A stretch of 64,000 nt of DNA from Seriola aureovittata (GCF_021018895.1 NC_079373.1:7422001-7486000); one strand, 5' to 3'. Positions 14,783 through 28,268 are shown, numbered from the stretch's first letter. The notes: generated by a model not told the origin, from the letters alone. Numbers and translations are program-made.

Positions 14783-16198
14783 GGAACTAAGGGGCCAAGA
14801 CCAAACGTCGACCCTCTCTGGGGCATGGCGACTCTGGTCAGACACAGCAATAAGAAGCGGAGCCCTGGCCCCTCCAGCCAGACTTGAGAGGAGACGACTT
14901 AAGGTCGTCTAAGTGTTTGGGAAACAGGCCCATCAATGTCAAAGCCTTTTATTGCTTTGGCTTCCTATTGCTTTTCCCTGCTTGGGGGTTAATATGAATC
15001 TACTCCCAGCAAAGGCAGAGGGATGGGTTCATCTTTTATCAGTCATAACATTGCCAATTAAGAAGGCACACATGAGGAATGACCCAAGATTAAAAGAAAA
15101 GGGTCAGGGATTGTTTTGTGAGGCCAAGTTGTTTTATTAATCAGCCTTGTGTATACATGCTGAAATGTTTCCAAGTCCTCTTTATTTTGAATGAAATAAC
15201 ATTTTGCTGTGTGCATGCTGATAGTTCATGATGTTCAAACAAAACAAAAACAAAAAAAAAAATGACAACAATCTACAACAACTTTTAAAATGTGGCCAGA
15301 ACGAATTTAAAACTAGGTGCCTGTTCCCATGGTGTACATGCTTTATCAGGCAGACTATTTCTTTTGCCAAGTTTTTACATAAAACTGTGAATGAAAACTC
15401 TTTCCAGATTTCCATGGAACAAATTGATGATCATTACTGATCGTTTCATAAGCGATTTTGTTTGGAAACAAAATGAATAACACCATTATGGCTGTTTTTG
15501 TTTCAATACAAAATACTGTGCGTTTAATAACAAATGAGGACTTGATTTAGATTTCATAGCACACAAATGACCAAATGCAAATGGCTCAAAAATGATGGAA
15601 ACTCAGAGCTCATAAAGTCATATTTACTAATAAAATTTAGGCAAATAACAATGTCTGCTTTCTTGTCCAAACAACATTTTATGGAGCTACTGAGTAACAG
15701 CACGAAACACAGGGGAATGGAGGAAAACGGGAATTGTTGGTCTTTACCCAAAACTAATAGTTTAGTTAGCCCTGACTCACATTCTGCTCAAATTGTTTCA
15801 GTGTTTAGATTCAAAATCTGGTCTTTTTTTTTTTTTTTTTTACAGTATGTCCATATGGTGCACAGAAATGCTTTTCTCTCTATATTCAACTATCCAGCTA
15901 CCTCTCTATCTGTCTGTCTTTCTATTTATCAAGACTAGGACACAAGAAAACCCACATAGTTACACACACACACACAAGCAACCACACGCACACACTTTTG
16001 CTACCACTGCAATGGATGGAGCACCCAGGATGGAGCAAGTGGATGGGTGCTGCTGGCTTTGGCACTTGATAAACAGCTTGTTTTAACGCTCCTGACAGGT
16101 CTGTGAGACGAAGCCCTGCTTACACCAACACACACTGCACTCTGCTGTGCTCACCATCGTCTTTCCTCTCCAACTCTCAAACACGAGGTGAATCCATT

Positions 16199-16233
16199 CA
16201 TCCCTCCCTCCCTCCTTCCCTCCCTCCCTCCCT
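16199..16233. repeat. (CCCT)n microsatellite
   Basis: CCCT tetranucleotides with one TT interruption, in a pyrimidine-rich context. Confidence 0.88.
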
Positions 16234-16811
16234 CTGCTCTCGCTCACACTTTTTCTTTCACTTCCACTCCGATCTGAAGTTTGTGCACACAGGGCAAACT
16301 ATCTTAAGGAGAAAGTCTGGGGATGCCTCCGTTTGAATAAGTGTGGAGAATGCACTACAGTCAGTTGAATCAAACAGCACTAAGAGCTGACTAGTCACTC
16401 TAGTGCACCGCCCTGAATTTATTCTTTAATAACATCTCTTCAGCTGAGGTTTTCTTGACTGAAGTGTAACATGTGACAAATGTTTATATGGAGCTGACTG
16501 ACTGAAACGCCATAAATGTCCGAGGCCAACTTGTTGTTTACTTTAAAAATGTTAAATTGCATTTATCTAATTATTTAAGTGCACAGTTAAAAATGTGTGG
16601 TATGAGGTGATGTGTTTAGTGTAAAATAGTTGCATTCAAACATGATTATTTTCCTCATGGTTGCCCAACACTTCACATGAAACTCACTGATTGTTCTTTT
16701 ATTCTGTTTCTCTCCTGCAGGAAACTGTCACTGAGTCCAATAATATTGTTTTCCTTTTAGAAAGGGAGGCTGGCTATTGAGTCAGCTATCTGATAGGAGG
16801 CTAGGATATTC

Positions 16812-16836
16812 AGTGTGTCTGTGTCTGTGTGTGTGA

Positions 16837-16881
<45 letters not shown>
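16812..16881. repeat. (GT)n microsatellite, interrupted
   Basis: GT units with CT and AT interruptions in the first half, pure in the second half. Confidence 0.93.
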
Positions 16882-16882
<1 letters not shown>

Positions 16883-17192
16883 CAACGTAGGGGGTGCTGT
16901 CTGCTTGTCGTCGAGGCTGTCCTGAACCCACAGAGCCAAAATGCCGCAGGAAGAATCTGTGCTCCCGTGTACTACAATATCCTGTTTGGACTCATGCCGC
17001 TCTCCCCACTCTTACACACACTCACACATACACACACGCACACCCACACTTGCCTTGCTCATATATCACAGTCAAGCCACCGGCCAAAAATATACAACTT
17101 TGTTTTCGTTGCTTTTCTGCACACCTTTCTGCAGCACTGCTCTGCAGATCATGTGAGGCTGGTTCTGTTTTAATCTGATACACTGTTTGCAG

Positions 17193-17196
<4 letters not shown>

Positions 17197-17227
<31 letters not shown>
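17197..17227. repeat. (GT)n microsatellite
   Basis: About 15 pure GT units. Confidence 0.94.
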
Positions 17228-17228
<1 letters not shown>

Positions 17229-17604
17229 ACATGTACAATAAGTGCTTAAATTCTTCACTGCATACAAACACACCACCCCCATATTCATTAATAGGGAGGC
17301 ATCTATCCATCCAGCTATCCATTCATTTAAATACCTATCTACTCATCCGGCCAGTAAGTGTATCAGTCTGAATGCAATCATGAAAAAGAGGAGAGAGTGA
17401 GGCTGAGTGAGCGGTCCTGTGTGCACGGAGGAGCTTTGCTTCCCGTAAGCAGCCGATAAAAATTACCAAAAAAAAAAAAAAAAAGGCTGGCCCAGAGGCA
17501 GATACCTCACTTCCCAACAGAGCGCAGTGCATTTCCTGAAACTGACAACTGCTAGGAGTTGTACTAAGGCCAGGCCAAACGTGAAAGAGACAGACAGAGG
17601 GGGG

Positions 17605-17636
<32 letters not shown>

Positions 17637-17701
17637 GCGAGAGAGAGAGAGAGAGGAAAGGGAGAGAGAAAAGGAGGGGAAGAAAAAGAGAGAAAGAGAG
17701 T
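17605..17701. repeat. (GA)n polypurine tract
   Basis: GA repeats with GC interruptions run from 17605 to 17655. A purine-rich tail continues to about 17701. On the kcnq1 sense strand the tract is polypyrimidine. Confidence 0.92.
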
Positions 17702-17806
17702 GGGTGACTTGACCTACAGTCAGGAAGAATGTTGTAAATACTGGAGTGACACACCAAATGGAGCTTGCAAATTCACAGTAACACCCACTGCATACATGCA
17801 CATGCA

Positions 17807-17892
17807 AACACACACACACACACACACACACATACACATACACAGACACACACAGACAACCACACACACACACAAACACAGACACACACACT
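17807..17892. repeat. (CA)n microsatellite, interrupted
   Basis: About 85 bp of CA units with TA and GA interruptions. It lies only 106 bp from the (GA)n tract on its left. Confidence 0.93.
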
Positions 17893-18234
17893 TGTAGCTT
17901 TTGATCAGTCCTTTGCCCAGACTAAGATAGCTCCATATTCAAAGATAAAAGTGCCTGCGCAGAATCTTTATCTCAAACCAAAGTGTTATCAACTGTTTTG
18001 GAACTGGCACACCACAGCTATTGTTCACAGCTCGACCAGAGCAGAATGTCTGACACAAAAAACCTGAGCACTGCTGGACCGCAACAAGAAAAACAGAGGA
18101 GGGAAAGTGTGGTTTTGTCAATTATTTTCATGCATCTCAACTTCTCTCTCTCTTTCTTTTCTTGCTACAGATCGGAAAAGTGGGATAGAAACATAATGAG
18201 TTGCAGGCAGAGAGGTTGACCGGGGTAGCAGCAA

Positions 18235-18261
18235 TGATGGTGGTGGTGGTGGTGGTGGTGT
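18235..18261. repeat. (TGG)n trinucleotide repeat
   Basis: Eight or nine TGG units. Confidence 0.9.
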
Positions 18262-21200
18262 TGATGGTTTTGGTAATGGGCACACCCGACTGTAGACACC
18301 AAACTCATGAAAACACCCCGACAAGGACATTTCCACTTGAGCTCAACCCTGCACTTACCATTTCCTTCTTACTCTCTGTGGAAAACCAAGCAGAGGCCGA
18401 ATTATTAAATCTACACAAAAAAAAATTGAAAAAAAAAATTGAAAAGAAAAAAAGAAAAAGAGTTGAGTGATTGTAGGCTGCCTGTCAGTGAAGAGAAGAG
18501 GAAGTGGAGCAGTGATGTTGCTACAGCACAGCCTGCTGGTCACAGAGGGGACGATAAGTCCTCCTCAGCTCCCCTCCTCCACTCGCTGTACTACTGCTGA
18601 CGTTTGGCTTTTTTACGCTGCTGTGTTATTTCAGGACTACAGTCTAAAGAAGCATCTATAGCCCAAACAAAACAAGCTCAAACAAAAAAAAAACTCTGCA
18701 TTTGACAAGACTGAGTCATGTACAGCATGAGCATGTTCGCCTTTTCACTTACAGATACTGTTACTCAGAACTCATAAACACACATGGTGTGCTCAAGAGT
18801 TTGAAAGATTAAACCTCTTGTTGAAATACTGTCGACCTCCCAGTAGCTTTGTTTACTGATGAAACACATTCTCACTGTTAAATTATCTGTCTCACCTTCA
18901 TGTACAAGGACTCTTTTTACACTTATTTTTCTTTTTACAATGGGTAAAAATAAAACCTTCCAACAGTTCTAAAAGCAGATGTGATTACCAGAGCTGCAGC
19001 CACCATTAAGGAAACTGCAGTTTTGTTGTTGGGAATTTTTACTTGTTTAGCACCAGAGTTACATTTTACTCTCTACAGTTAAAGGTCACACAAGCTGTTC
19101 TTTTAAAGGCTCTTACAGATATTTTTAGGCTTTAGATGAGCTCATTTTTAGACTAAACAAAGGGAGTAAAGGGGATTCATTATTTCACAGTCTGACTTTT
19201 ATTCCTAGCAGTTTTGTGACTGCACTCAAATTGTGCCTTTGAATACCTAATAGAACTCATAGAAAATAACTAAAAAATATTTTATCTAAATTCTATTAAA
19301 AGTATATATTTTTTAAATACATTTTTGTGCTAAAATATTACTGTATTAGTAGTGTAGGATAAATAAGAAGACATTTCTCAGAGGGAAAATTCAGTTGTTG
19401 CAGCAACAGAACTACAGAAATAAGTACAAATAAATTTTGATAAATGAGAAAAGTAAATTATACTTACAAGAATATAAAATAAAAAATAAGAACTGAAATA
19501 AAAATAGAAACCACACAGTGTAATTCAACTCAAAAATCAGAAGGCACATAATACACATGGAGTACCCACAACCAGTGTTGCACTAATCATGCAGCACCAT
19601 CTCAAGTGAGGTGAAAGTGGTGTGCTTAGTAGTAGAAAAGTATAGTATAGTATGTAATATGATATCTACCACTATAAAAAAGCATACACCAGAATAGTAT
19701 ATGCAGTAATATGATTAAGAATGATACCCACTTATTGGTATTAATATAGAAATATGACAATAATACAATATAGTGTAATAATAATAATAGTATAACTATG
19801 ATAATATAGTATAATATAGTATGGAATATATACAGTATAACATTATTTAGATTATAGTACAGAAATATAGAAAAGCTTATAAAAATATAATACAGTTCTA
19901 GTATTTGTAAAATCGTTGCTATAGCCATTTTAATTAGATCCAAATGTGGATGATTTTTTTTGTTGTTTTTAAATCCTGTAGATGTGTTCAGTGTGAATCG
20001 GGCTCTGCGATGATGTTTCACAGTTTGTTCCATCCCCACCCTTTAACTTTAACTGTAGCTACACCACAGTGCCCTGCTCTGACAAACACCAGCACGTGGT
20101 GTATACAGTGTTTCTATGAGCTAACTGTGGAACATTGTCATCATCTCTGTCACCATCAAAATATCTCTGATGAGGTCACACTCCTCATTTTAGTGTTGTC
20201 CTGCTTTTCAAACACATGCATTTTGAAGGCCTTCTTTTATTTGCATTTGTTTGATCTTTTTTTTTTTATTTTTTATAGTGTATATCCTGTTGTACCATTT
20301 TTGTGGTTTTATTATTATGATGGTATATTGTTGTATCTATATTACACATCCAAAACACGATAAGTGGTTTGGTCTGGTAGATTTAAAATTACAGTCCATC
20401 CATTTCAACTTTGACTAATCATTAGCTGAATTTGATAGATATAATGTTTAGGACTTTAATATTTATATTTCAATTTTACAATTTTTTCTACCATCTAATA
20501 CTACTCTCCTCTTTTTTATTATACAGCAGAGGCCTTCAGCAGCTAGTCAAGTCCATTCACACGCAACCAACACTTTCTGTCCAACTGCAGACAAATTCTC
20601 ACTCAAAGCATGGAAATCCTGAATTATACTGTCTTATTATGTCACTCTTTACTGCATGACTTTTCTGACCACTCTTTATCATGACATGTGCCATATGTAT
20701 AAAGCTAGGAATTGTTGTACTCAATTCATAAAAAAGATAACAACATGCCAGATATTTATATGATGTAATTTTATGCATTTTTTACTACATCTCAGAGCCT
20801 GAAACTAGGAGAGCCTGCAGCACTTTGATCCACTGACACCCTCCCTGACTTCCCTCCCAATTTCTCTGACAGGCTTTAAAAGAAAAGGATAAAACAGAGC
20901 CATAAAATTACAGTAGTAGGCTGGAAAAGACTTTACAGCACATATACACTTTCAGTATAAAGAGACCGGCCTTTCAACACTAGAAAAGACTTATTTAGAG
21001 GGTTATTAGTTTCATTTACTACCATGGCCCCTGGGGGGTCTTTCATTATGAACTGGACTCTATATGGCTCCTATTAACAGCAGTGGAAAAAATACACTTG
21101 GGGAGTAGAAAGAAGTGTGTATATGTGTGTATGTGCGTGTGCTTAATTGTGGGGGTGGAGGTGACAGAGAGGCTTTAAAACATCTGGTTTCAGAGGCATT

Positions 21201-22203
21201 TAAGGTTGTGACTGATAACCTGCGGACTACTTTATCATAAGACTACAGTGAATGTACAAGAAAAGTATTTTTCTCGTCGCTTTAATTCTCTGCATTGCTT
21301 ATCTTTTTCTTCGTACTGCCAAGCTGTCACATGTAAGATAAACTTCCAATCCCACAACCACAAAAACACTGCGGTTGGGTTTCTCTGAGAAGCAAAGAGC
21401 GCGCCAAATTCCAGCGCACTCTCTGTGGTGAAGCTGCAAATGTGTGGGGCTGTGAGGGGTGTCGCCTATAAAACTCATGCAAAGCCTAGTGATGGCACCG
21501 TGATAGAGGCAAATGAGTCTCGCACCTTGTTGTTTTTCACAGTGGTCAGAGTGATAAGAAAAGTTCTGAGGATGGGACTTCAATTGAAACTTTATTTCAG
21601 AGAACTCAACTTTGAACAAACCCTGCTACCCGTTACTACCAAGAAGTTCAAACCACTGATTCTCAAAGAAAGCAGCACTGATAACTCATTGTCAGGTAAC
21701 TTTGAATTGTTGCCTTTGTTTTATTCATGACAGTCAGCAACAAGTGTAAAATCAGGGTCAATGCATTGTTCATCAAATTAAAGACCTGTTTAATACGACA
21801 TACAGTACATTCAGAAAGTATTCAGACCCCTTTACTTTTTTCATATTTTGCTATGCTGCAGCCTTATGCTAAAACGATTTAAATTAATCCTCCCCCCACC
21901 TCATCAATCTTCACTCAGGACATCATAATGACAAAGTGAAAACAGAATTTTAGAATTTTTTGCAAATTTATTAAAAAGGAAAAACTGAAATATCACATTA
22001 TTCACACCCTTTGCTATGACACTTGAAATTTAGCTCAGGTGTCTCCTATTCCTCTTGATCACCTTTCTGTTTCTACACCTTGATTGGACTCCACCTGTGG
22101 TCAATTAAGTTGATTGGAGATGATTTGGAAAGGCACACACCTGTCTATAGAAGGTCTCACAGCTGGCAACGCATATCAGAGCAAAACCCAGGCCTTGAGG
22201 TGG

Positions 22204-22640
22204 ATGGAGGTGCCTGCAGAGCGCAGACAGGATTGTGTTGAGATCTGGAGAAGGCTACAAAAAGATTTCTGCTGTATTGAAGGTTCCAAAGAGCACAGTG
22301 GCCTCCATAGCAACCAGGACTCTACCCAGAGCTCACGGCCTAGCCAAACTGAGTAATCAGTGGAGAAGGGCCTTGGTAAGAGAGACGACCAAGAACCCGA
22401 CCGTCACTCTCACTGAGCTCCAGAGATCCTGTGCGGAGATCAGAGAAACTTCCAGAAGGACGAGCATCACTGCAGCACTCTACCGATCTGGGGGTTATGT
22501 CAGAGTTGCCAGACAGAAGCTCCTGCTCAGTACAAGCTGGTTGGCGTTTGCACAAAAAAACAACTACAGGAATCTCAAACCGTGAGGAACAAGATCCTCT
22601 AGTCTGATCAAACTAAGATTGAACTGTTTGACCTCAATTC
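22204..22640 (+). pseudogene. Tc1-type transposase relic (N-terminal part)
   Basis: Readable pieces include GEGYKKISAVLKVPKSTVAS, then LAKLSNQWRRALVRE and TVTLTELQRS, typical of the paired helix-turn-helix DNA-binding region of fish Tc1 transposases. The start near 22204 is shifted in frame relative to the rest, the linker after the first helix-turn-helix is shortened, and a stop follows the last readable block. After the SINE, from about 22856, only a few transposase-like stretches remain before the right terminal repeat. It encodes no functional enzyme. Confidence 0.88.
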
Positions 22641-22653
22641 TACGCATCATGTC

Positions 22654-22845
22654 CTTTTTTTATTTTATTTTTATTTTAGTTTTTTTTAGTTTTTGGGCTT
22701 TCTGCTTTTACCATAGTTACAGTGCGAGAAATTCAGGAAAGTTGGGGGGGGGTAACATACAGCAAAGGACTTGAACCCGAGCTGCTGCGATAAGGACTTA
22801 ACCACAATGGCTCTACGAGGTGAGCCACCGGGGCACCCCCCGACA
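22654..22845 (-). mobile_element. tRNA-derived SINE nested in the Tc1 element
   Basis: On the minus strand it begins with a tRNA-like head (gtgccccggtggctcacctc, then a B-box-like gggttcaagtcc) and ends in an A-rich tail, seen on the plus strand as T-rich sequence from 22654. Near-identical 10-bp target duplications flank it: gcatcatgtc at 22644-22653 and gcatcgtgtc at 22846-22855. The duplicated site lies in the transposase region, so the SINE arrived after the Tc1 element. Confidence 0.85.
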
Positions 22846-23139
22846 GCATCGTGTCTGGCCTGCCCAATACCATCCCAATGCTAACCAATGGTTGTGGCAG
22901 CATCATGCTGTGGGGGGTGGGGGTTAAGGGGAAGAGACAGGGAGGCTGGTCAGGGTTGAGGGAAAGCTGAACTGAGCAAAGTACAGTGATATCCTTAATA
23001 AAAACCTGTACTACAGCAATCAATTTATTTAAATGATTTAAACATAAGGCTGCAGCATAGCAAAATATGAAAACGTGAAGGGGTCTGAATACTTTCTGAA
23101 TGCACTGTAGAATGGAGTTTGATAATTTCATGGAAAACT

Positions 23140-23780
23140 AGAAGGGACAATTACCTATATTCCTATATACATTAATTAATTACAGAAAAGAAAAGGCTTA
23201 AGATGAATAACCTGCTATTTCTGGCATTTTCTTTTTCTTCTATTGTCTATAATATTTAATAAAAATGAAATATTTAATATAAAGTTTCTATAATTGTAAC
23301 TACCATTAATCAAAACATTTAATAGAATGGATACAAAATTGCATACGTCAAATTCTTGTCAAAACCTCCGCTTTAGTAATTAATGTGTGATTTTTGTTAC
23401 TTCCTGTTCAGTAATTAATGTGATTATGTGAATTTAATTGTGCGACAATTAATCAAGGTTAATGAAAACCATTTCCATGTCCTCCAGAGTTTATCATCAG
23501 TTCGTTTATGGCTGTGTTTGTGTGGGGAAAAAATATCCTCAAGCTACCTTGTTCTGACTTCCATTACTGGCATCTTAATAATTTAATTTTGGGTAATTAT
23601 GTTGGTAAATTTGTTTAATGTGTATATTTAACCTCATTATTGTAATGCTACAATCCATTAGGACAAACGTTATTAAATAAAACAAATTCCAAATAGCCAA
23701 ATAAAGTCCTGCATGGAAACAATTAAATTCTGAAGGCAGCTAACAAAAACACTAATTGTCATTAAATTTGTCCTGTGAGT
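23140..23780. promoter_or_regulatory. Candidate conserved non-coding element rich in TAAT motifs
   Basis: Many TAATTA/ATTAAT/CATTAA motifs (homeodomain-type cores) sit in repeat-poor AT-rich sequence, for example gtaattaatgtg twice at about 23376 and 23411, and aattgtcattaaatt at 23754. High AT content alone produces such motifs, so this is a weak inference. Confidence 0.22.
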
Positions 23781-23965
23781 GTGTAATTGTTAACAGTACT
23801 TAGGTCTAATCAAAACAGCAATACTTTTTCCAGTCTGAAATTGTCTTGCCCCTAAACAAAAGAAAGTGCAGCTGTGACACGAAGCGGCTCAGTGAGTCAT
23901 GTGAAAACAGCAATTTCCTGAGTCGATTTTCTTTTTCCATGATCCGTTTGTTTTTATTTCCTCTT

Positions 23966-23983
23966 ATCATTATTACTATTATC

Positions 23984-24016
<33 letters not shown>

Positions 24017-24022
24017 GTTATC
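23966..24022. repeat. (ATT/ATC)n trinucleotide-type repeat
   Basis: ATT units give way to ATTATC hexamers over about 57 bp. Confidence 0.9.
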
Positions 24023-24849
24023 TATGTTTGTCTTTTTTGTTTCACCTGGCTCTACATGTACAGTGCTACAGGTGATGGGGTCTAGCTGGGGGAATGAAGA
24101 CAAACTGATACTGAACAAAGCAACGCAGGGCACAGGGGAAACCTAGGGGTAGGGCTGTAAGATATTTGCAGGTTTTAAATGCACTCCTGAGGCCACGCAC
24201 GCATATACACACACACACACACACCACACACATTCAAAACATACTGTACATTTCTGCTCCAGACACATATCTGACCTCTTTATTTTATCAGGCAGTATTA
24301 AGATGACCAGACGCACATATGCGCAACAGTCATGATTTGTGAGCATTTGAAGCAGCATACCAACAGAAATAACCCTCATTATTAGAGTGTCTGTTAAGCT
24401 CTAACTGTGAGTATATTATATGATTATTGACCAGAGCAACTAACTAGAAGTCCAACAGTAAAATCATCATGAGTTGCTACTGTACACTGCAAGAATCTCC
24501 AAGCGACCCCACTTCAGATTTTGGAGGGAAAAGACGTGGAAAACAACAACACACCTCTCTACAGTATCATCTTTTACACAGAACATAACGTCAAATAACT
24601 CAGAAAGAGAGAAACTGATACTGAACTACAGGTTATGAACCCACCTCTTGTTGGCCTGTCTGTTTTTGTCTTGCTGCATCTTGCTATGCTACACGGTCTG
24701 GCCTGCTTCATGCTGATTTTGGACTGAACTCTGATACACTGCACCACATCAGGATAATCACCAAACCAGCGTACAGTGAGAGGCTCACTTCAATCTACCA
24801 CTGTGTGCACTCCAGGCAGATTTCATTCATGCTAATAGAACCAAAAATG

Positions 24850-25260
24850 GCGCTCATATAATTTCCAACCACTGCACCCAGACCGGGCAATCATGTGGAT
24901 GCAGCAATTCATGGTGGTGAGAGTATCTTTTAATTTTGCCTTTTGCCGGTTTATTTATGCAGATCTTGCTTGCTGAGTCTCTGGATTTTCCAACAAGCGG
25001 TGAGAGGCCATAAAGTGGGCCATTCCTCCCCGTCACTGATGGTCTCTCGCCATAAAAAGCCTCCCAGAACCACCAGCACCACTGAGGAGGAGTAAACACT
25101 CTCACCCCTTAAAACAGCAGCACGAGGGCCTTCATTAATGCGGGATGGCCAGTGTCAAGCCTGAGAAAATGAACTCTTTAATTAAGTACTTCATGAAAAT
25201 GCTTTTTATTGCCCTGGGTGTGACGTATACGCTATAAAAGATAGCCTGCCGGTTCTCTTT
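24850..25260. promoter_or_regulatory. Candidate conserved non-coding element
   Basis: About 400 bp of balanced, repeat-free sequence stands out from its microsatellite-rich surroundings. It contains two gccataaa motifs (CDX/HOX-like), ttaattaagtacttcatg and a CRE-like half site tgacg. No open frame with splice signals was recognised. Conservation cannot be tested here. Confidence 0.25.
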
Positions 25261-27510
25261 TGGCCCTGGTAGGAGAATTTGCTCCAGCAGCCAGTGATCT
25301 CACCGTATCATCTTCGTATGTGTTTTAGATTAGTGTGCCCTGATCCAATCAGGAAGTTGTTTTACAAGGAATATTAAATTTAAGTAACTTTTTTTTCACA
25401 AGTACCTAAGTATTTCTTACAGTATCTCATCCACGTGAACTATATAACACTCAAAAATAACTAGTTTAGAAAAAAGCCTGATGACTTTTACTGCAGTAGG
25501 CTGTGCTGTTAACACTGGATATTCCCCACCTTGTGCATCCGCAAGTAATCTCATACCAGAAAGCCCACTTTTGACCTGCAATAACATAAAGCATAAAGGA
25601 ATAGTGGTCTACTCAAACAAAATATTCTCACCAAGATTGTTGGTGACGAAGAACCCTCAACTGCAGATGTAAAACTTATTCAGTTTCAGTCTTTCTGAAA
25701 AATGCTTTAGTTCTGAATGACTCACATCAACAAGATCACAAGAAATACACACTATGAGGTGTAACACAGTTACTGCAACAGGTAACAACCGCTCAATAGC
25801 AAAGGACACCTTGGCATAATTGGAGACAAAGACAAAGTAATCTGCGGCTGCATTGTTGGGCACTGTTGATGCTTCGACATGTAACTATATAAATGCATTA
25901 AACACACTAAAAACTGCGACTTAAGGCATCCAACAGTCACTGACTGAATTCTGAGGACAACCTGCGGTTCAGTTTGATGTTGCCCCCAAGCCTTCTTGGC
26001 TTCTTGAGTTTCAAACGGAAGGCAGTGAGAGGTGGTAGTGGGGTACTAATAAGTTTAGCATATTCAGAAAGCTGGATTTTTCTACATACGTGTCAATAAT
26101 GTTAGCGATCTATCATGATCCCCGAAGCCCACTGCAGGAAACACTGTCTTGGTAGGATAGACTGATGTTCAGTCAGGAAGCTTATTCAAAGGATGGATTT
26201 GCCTGAAATTGCATTAATCTTATTGTCACAATCCTTCCATCTAATATAAACAATAACAAGTCAGCCGGTTCACATGCAGGTAAGCCCACCTGTAAATTGT
26301 TGACAGTAATCGCATGACACTGTTTACCAAATGAAGACACGGCGTAATGGGGGTAGTGATTGTTTGTGGTGAAGTTTTGAAAGGTTTTGACTAGATGCCT
26401 GTATACTCTCAAACCCCAACACCCCCAGCCAACTTATTGCCTGTAAGAACAAGCCAATTTCTATTTTAATTGCACTATACTGCCAGCCTAAGTGTAGCAT
26501 TTATGCTGGTTACATTTTGGCCAAGTGAGAGCAATTAAACTATTTCTAATACGTCCAAGTGAGTAAAGGTAGAGTGGAGGTCAGCAACCACATAAAAAGC
26601 CCAGAGTCAGTAATGAGATTAACTTCTGAATCCCTCCATGCACAGAGAATATGAATCAGTGCGTGGCTGTTTTACTGCCCCAAGACTATTTTCTGTCTTT
26701 TTAATGCTCTAGAAATTGGCAGAAAGTCAAGAAACTGGGGCACAATTTGTTCTTTTCTTTCTTAGTTCCTTTCTCTATCTTTTCATAAGGCAACAGCACC
26801 CGGGCAGCTTTTCTTGCTGCAGGGCAGGAGGCCACAGATCTTACCCCATCCGTTTGTCCGTGTGCATATGTGTGCATTTGTGTCTTGTGCATGTGCCTAA
26901 AGTGGGGCCCTTGCCGAGTCTAGTTTGTCATTTTAATACTTGGCAGTAAAGCCAAAAATATTAAGAGGATTTATTGGATATTTTCACATTAGATTCACTG
27001 CTGAATCTTGCATGAAGCCCTATAAAATAACTTCTTGGCAAAGGTCTTCAGGCACAAGGTTGAGGAAAAGAAGGGGGGGGGGGGCTGCCGTGGTAGGAGC
27101 TTATATCACAAACATTTGTCAAAGGGACAATATTCAAGGTTTAAAAAGACTCCTGCGACATTAACCATGAATGTATTTTAGATTTTTCCTCTTGACTAAA
27201 CACCATATGTTTGAAACGCCCCTCTATGTCATTAATATCAGGGTACAGTGTACAAGACAGGCATACAGAAGCCTCACAGACAAAAAGTCAATTTGTTCAG
27301 AGCTCTGCACAAAAGACGCCAGTTGCTCAGCAGAGAGAGGCCCCTACTTGAAGACGACGGGCCATGATGCATGTGTCTCCGCCTGCAGTCCCTCCTGTGG
27401 CGCTGCAGTGGGTTTTCATTGTTTATCTCCAGCTAGCTTGTAAGAGGGGAACTAATTAAGAGCTGCCTGTAGGTGGCCAATGCAAGCTTTTACAGGTCTG
27501 AAAGGAGACA

Positions 27511-27533
27511 AGGAGGAGGAGGAGGAGGAGGAG
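27511..27533. repeat. (GGA)n trinucleotide repeat
   Basis: About seven or eight AGG/GGA units. Confidence 0.9.
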
Positions 27534-28266
27534 GGCAGGGAACCTGGCCACACCCCGCAAGAGAAAAGAGACGACTGCCTCAGGTCACGAGATGACAGAC
27601 ATTACTGATCTGGTGCTGCTTGACAAAGTAAAGAACCAGGGGATGGGTTTTTTGGGTGCACGGCGTGGCTGAGAGATGAGGCAGTTATAGAGAACAGAGA
27701 GAAAAAAGGGAATCACAGCAGAGAGCAGAGAGAGAAAGATAGGACACAATCACTGCAATCAGCTAAACAAGACCTTCCTCTGTTTGGGGCCTAAGAAGTG
27801 TACTTGGAAACATTTACTCATTCTTCAAGAGGGTAAAAGTCAACCTGCTTTGGAGTGGATTTAGGATCAGCAGCCTCACTGGGGTTTGTTATGATTTCAT
27901 TCAACAGTTAACCAGTAAATCTCAGAAATGTACATCCTCAAAGCGTACAGCTGTACACACACACTGTATCATATCAAACCACTAAGCCACTTGGTTCTCA
28001 CACTTTCTAACGCATGTACACAATCAACGGAAATCAGTGTTTGTCTGAACTGTAACAAAATCAAGCCTCATTTACACAGGGCCAAGTAAACAAATAATGA
28101 AGGAAGTGTTTACAGTAAAGAGGGAAGAGCTATGTTGACGGCTGTGGAACAAGTGTATGGTTTGTTTGAATTTTTTTCTATTTGAGACATTTCATAAAAT
28201 CCAACAATCACAGTCGTAAGCTGGTTTTAAACAAACAAACAAAGTCATCACAAAGATTTATCTTAT

Positions 28267-28268
<2 letters not shown>

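Larger units (their letters stand above)
9991..21800. other. Non-coding DNA, probably kcnq1 intron 11
   Basis: No exon was recognised. It contains microsatellites (listed separately), GC-rich unique blocks near 10050-10230, 11400-11560 and 14080-14240, and a strongly AT-rich zone at about 19240-20540 made of degenerate TAGTATAATA-type units. The open readings here overlap simple repeats or show no recognisable domain. Confidence 0.5.
21803..23107 (+). mobile_element. Degenerate Tc1/mariner element with a nested SINE
   Basis: The two ends are inverted repeats of about 60 bp: the left starts cagtacattcagaaagtatt and the right ends with its near-complement (actttctgaatgcactg). Each is flanked by the TA expected for Tc1/mariner insertions (21801-21802 and 23108-23109). 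Translated pieces inside match the Tc1-type transposase helix-turn-helix region. The element is shortened, with much of the catalytic half missing. A minus-strand SINE interrupts it at 22654-22845. It cannot be autonomous. Confidence 0.93.

Noticed and set aside
21425..21730. Plus-strand reading containing TTKKFKPLIL with a hydrophobic stretch
   Set aside because: No domain, no flanking splice signals and no family resemblance. It sits just left of the Tc1 element in unique sequence.
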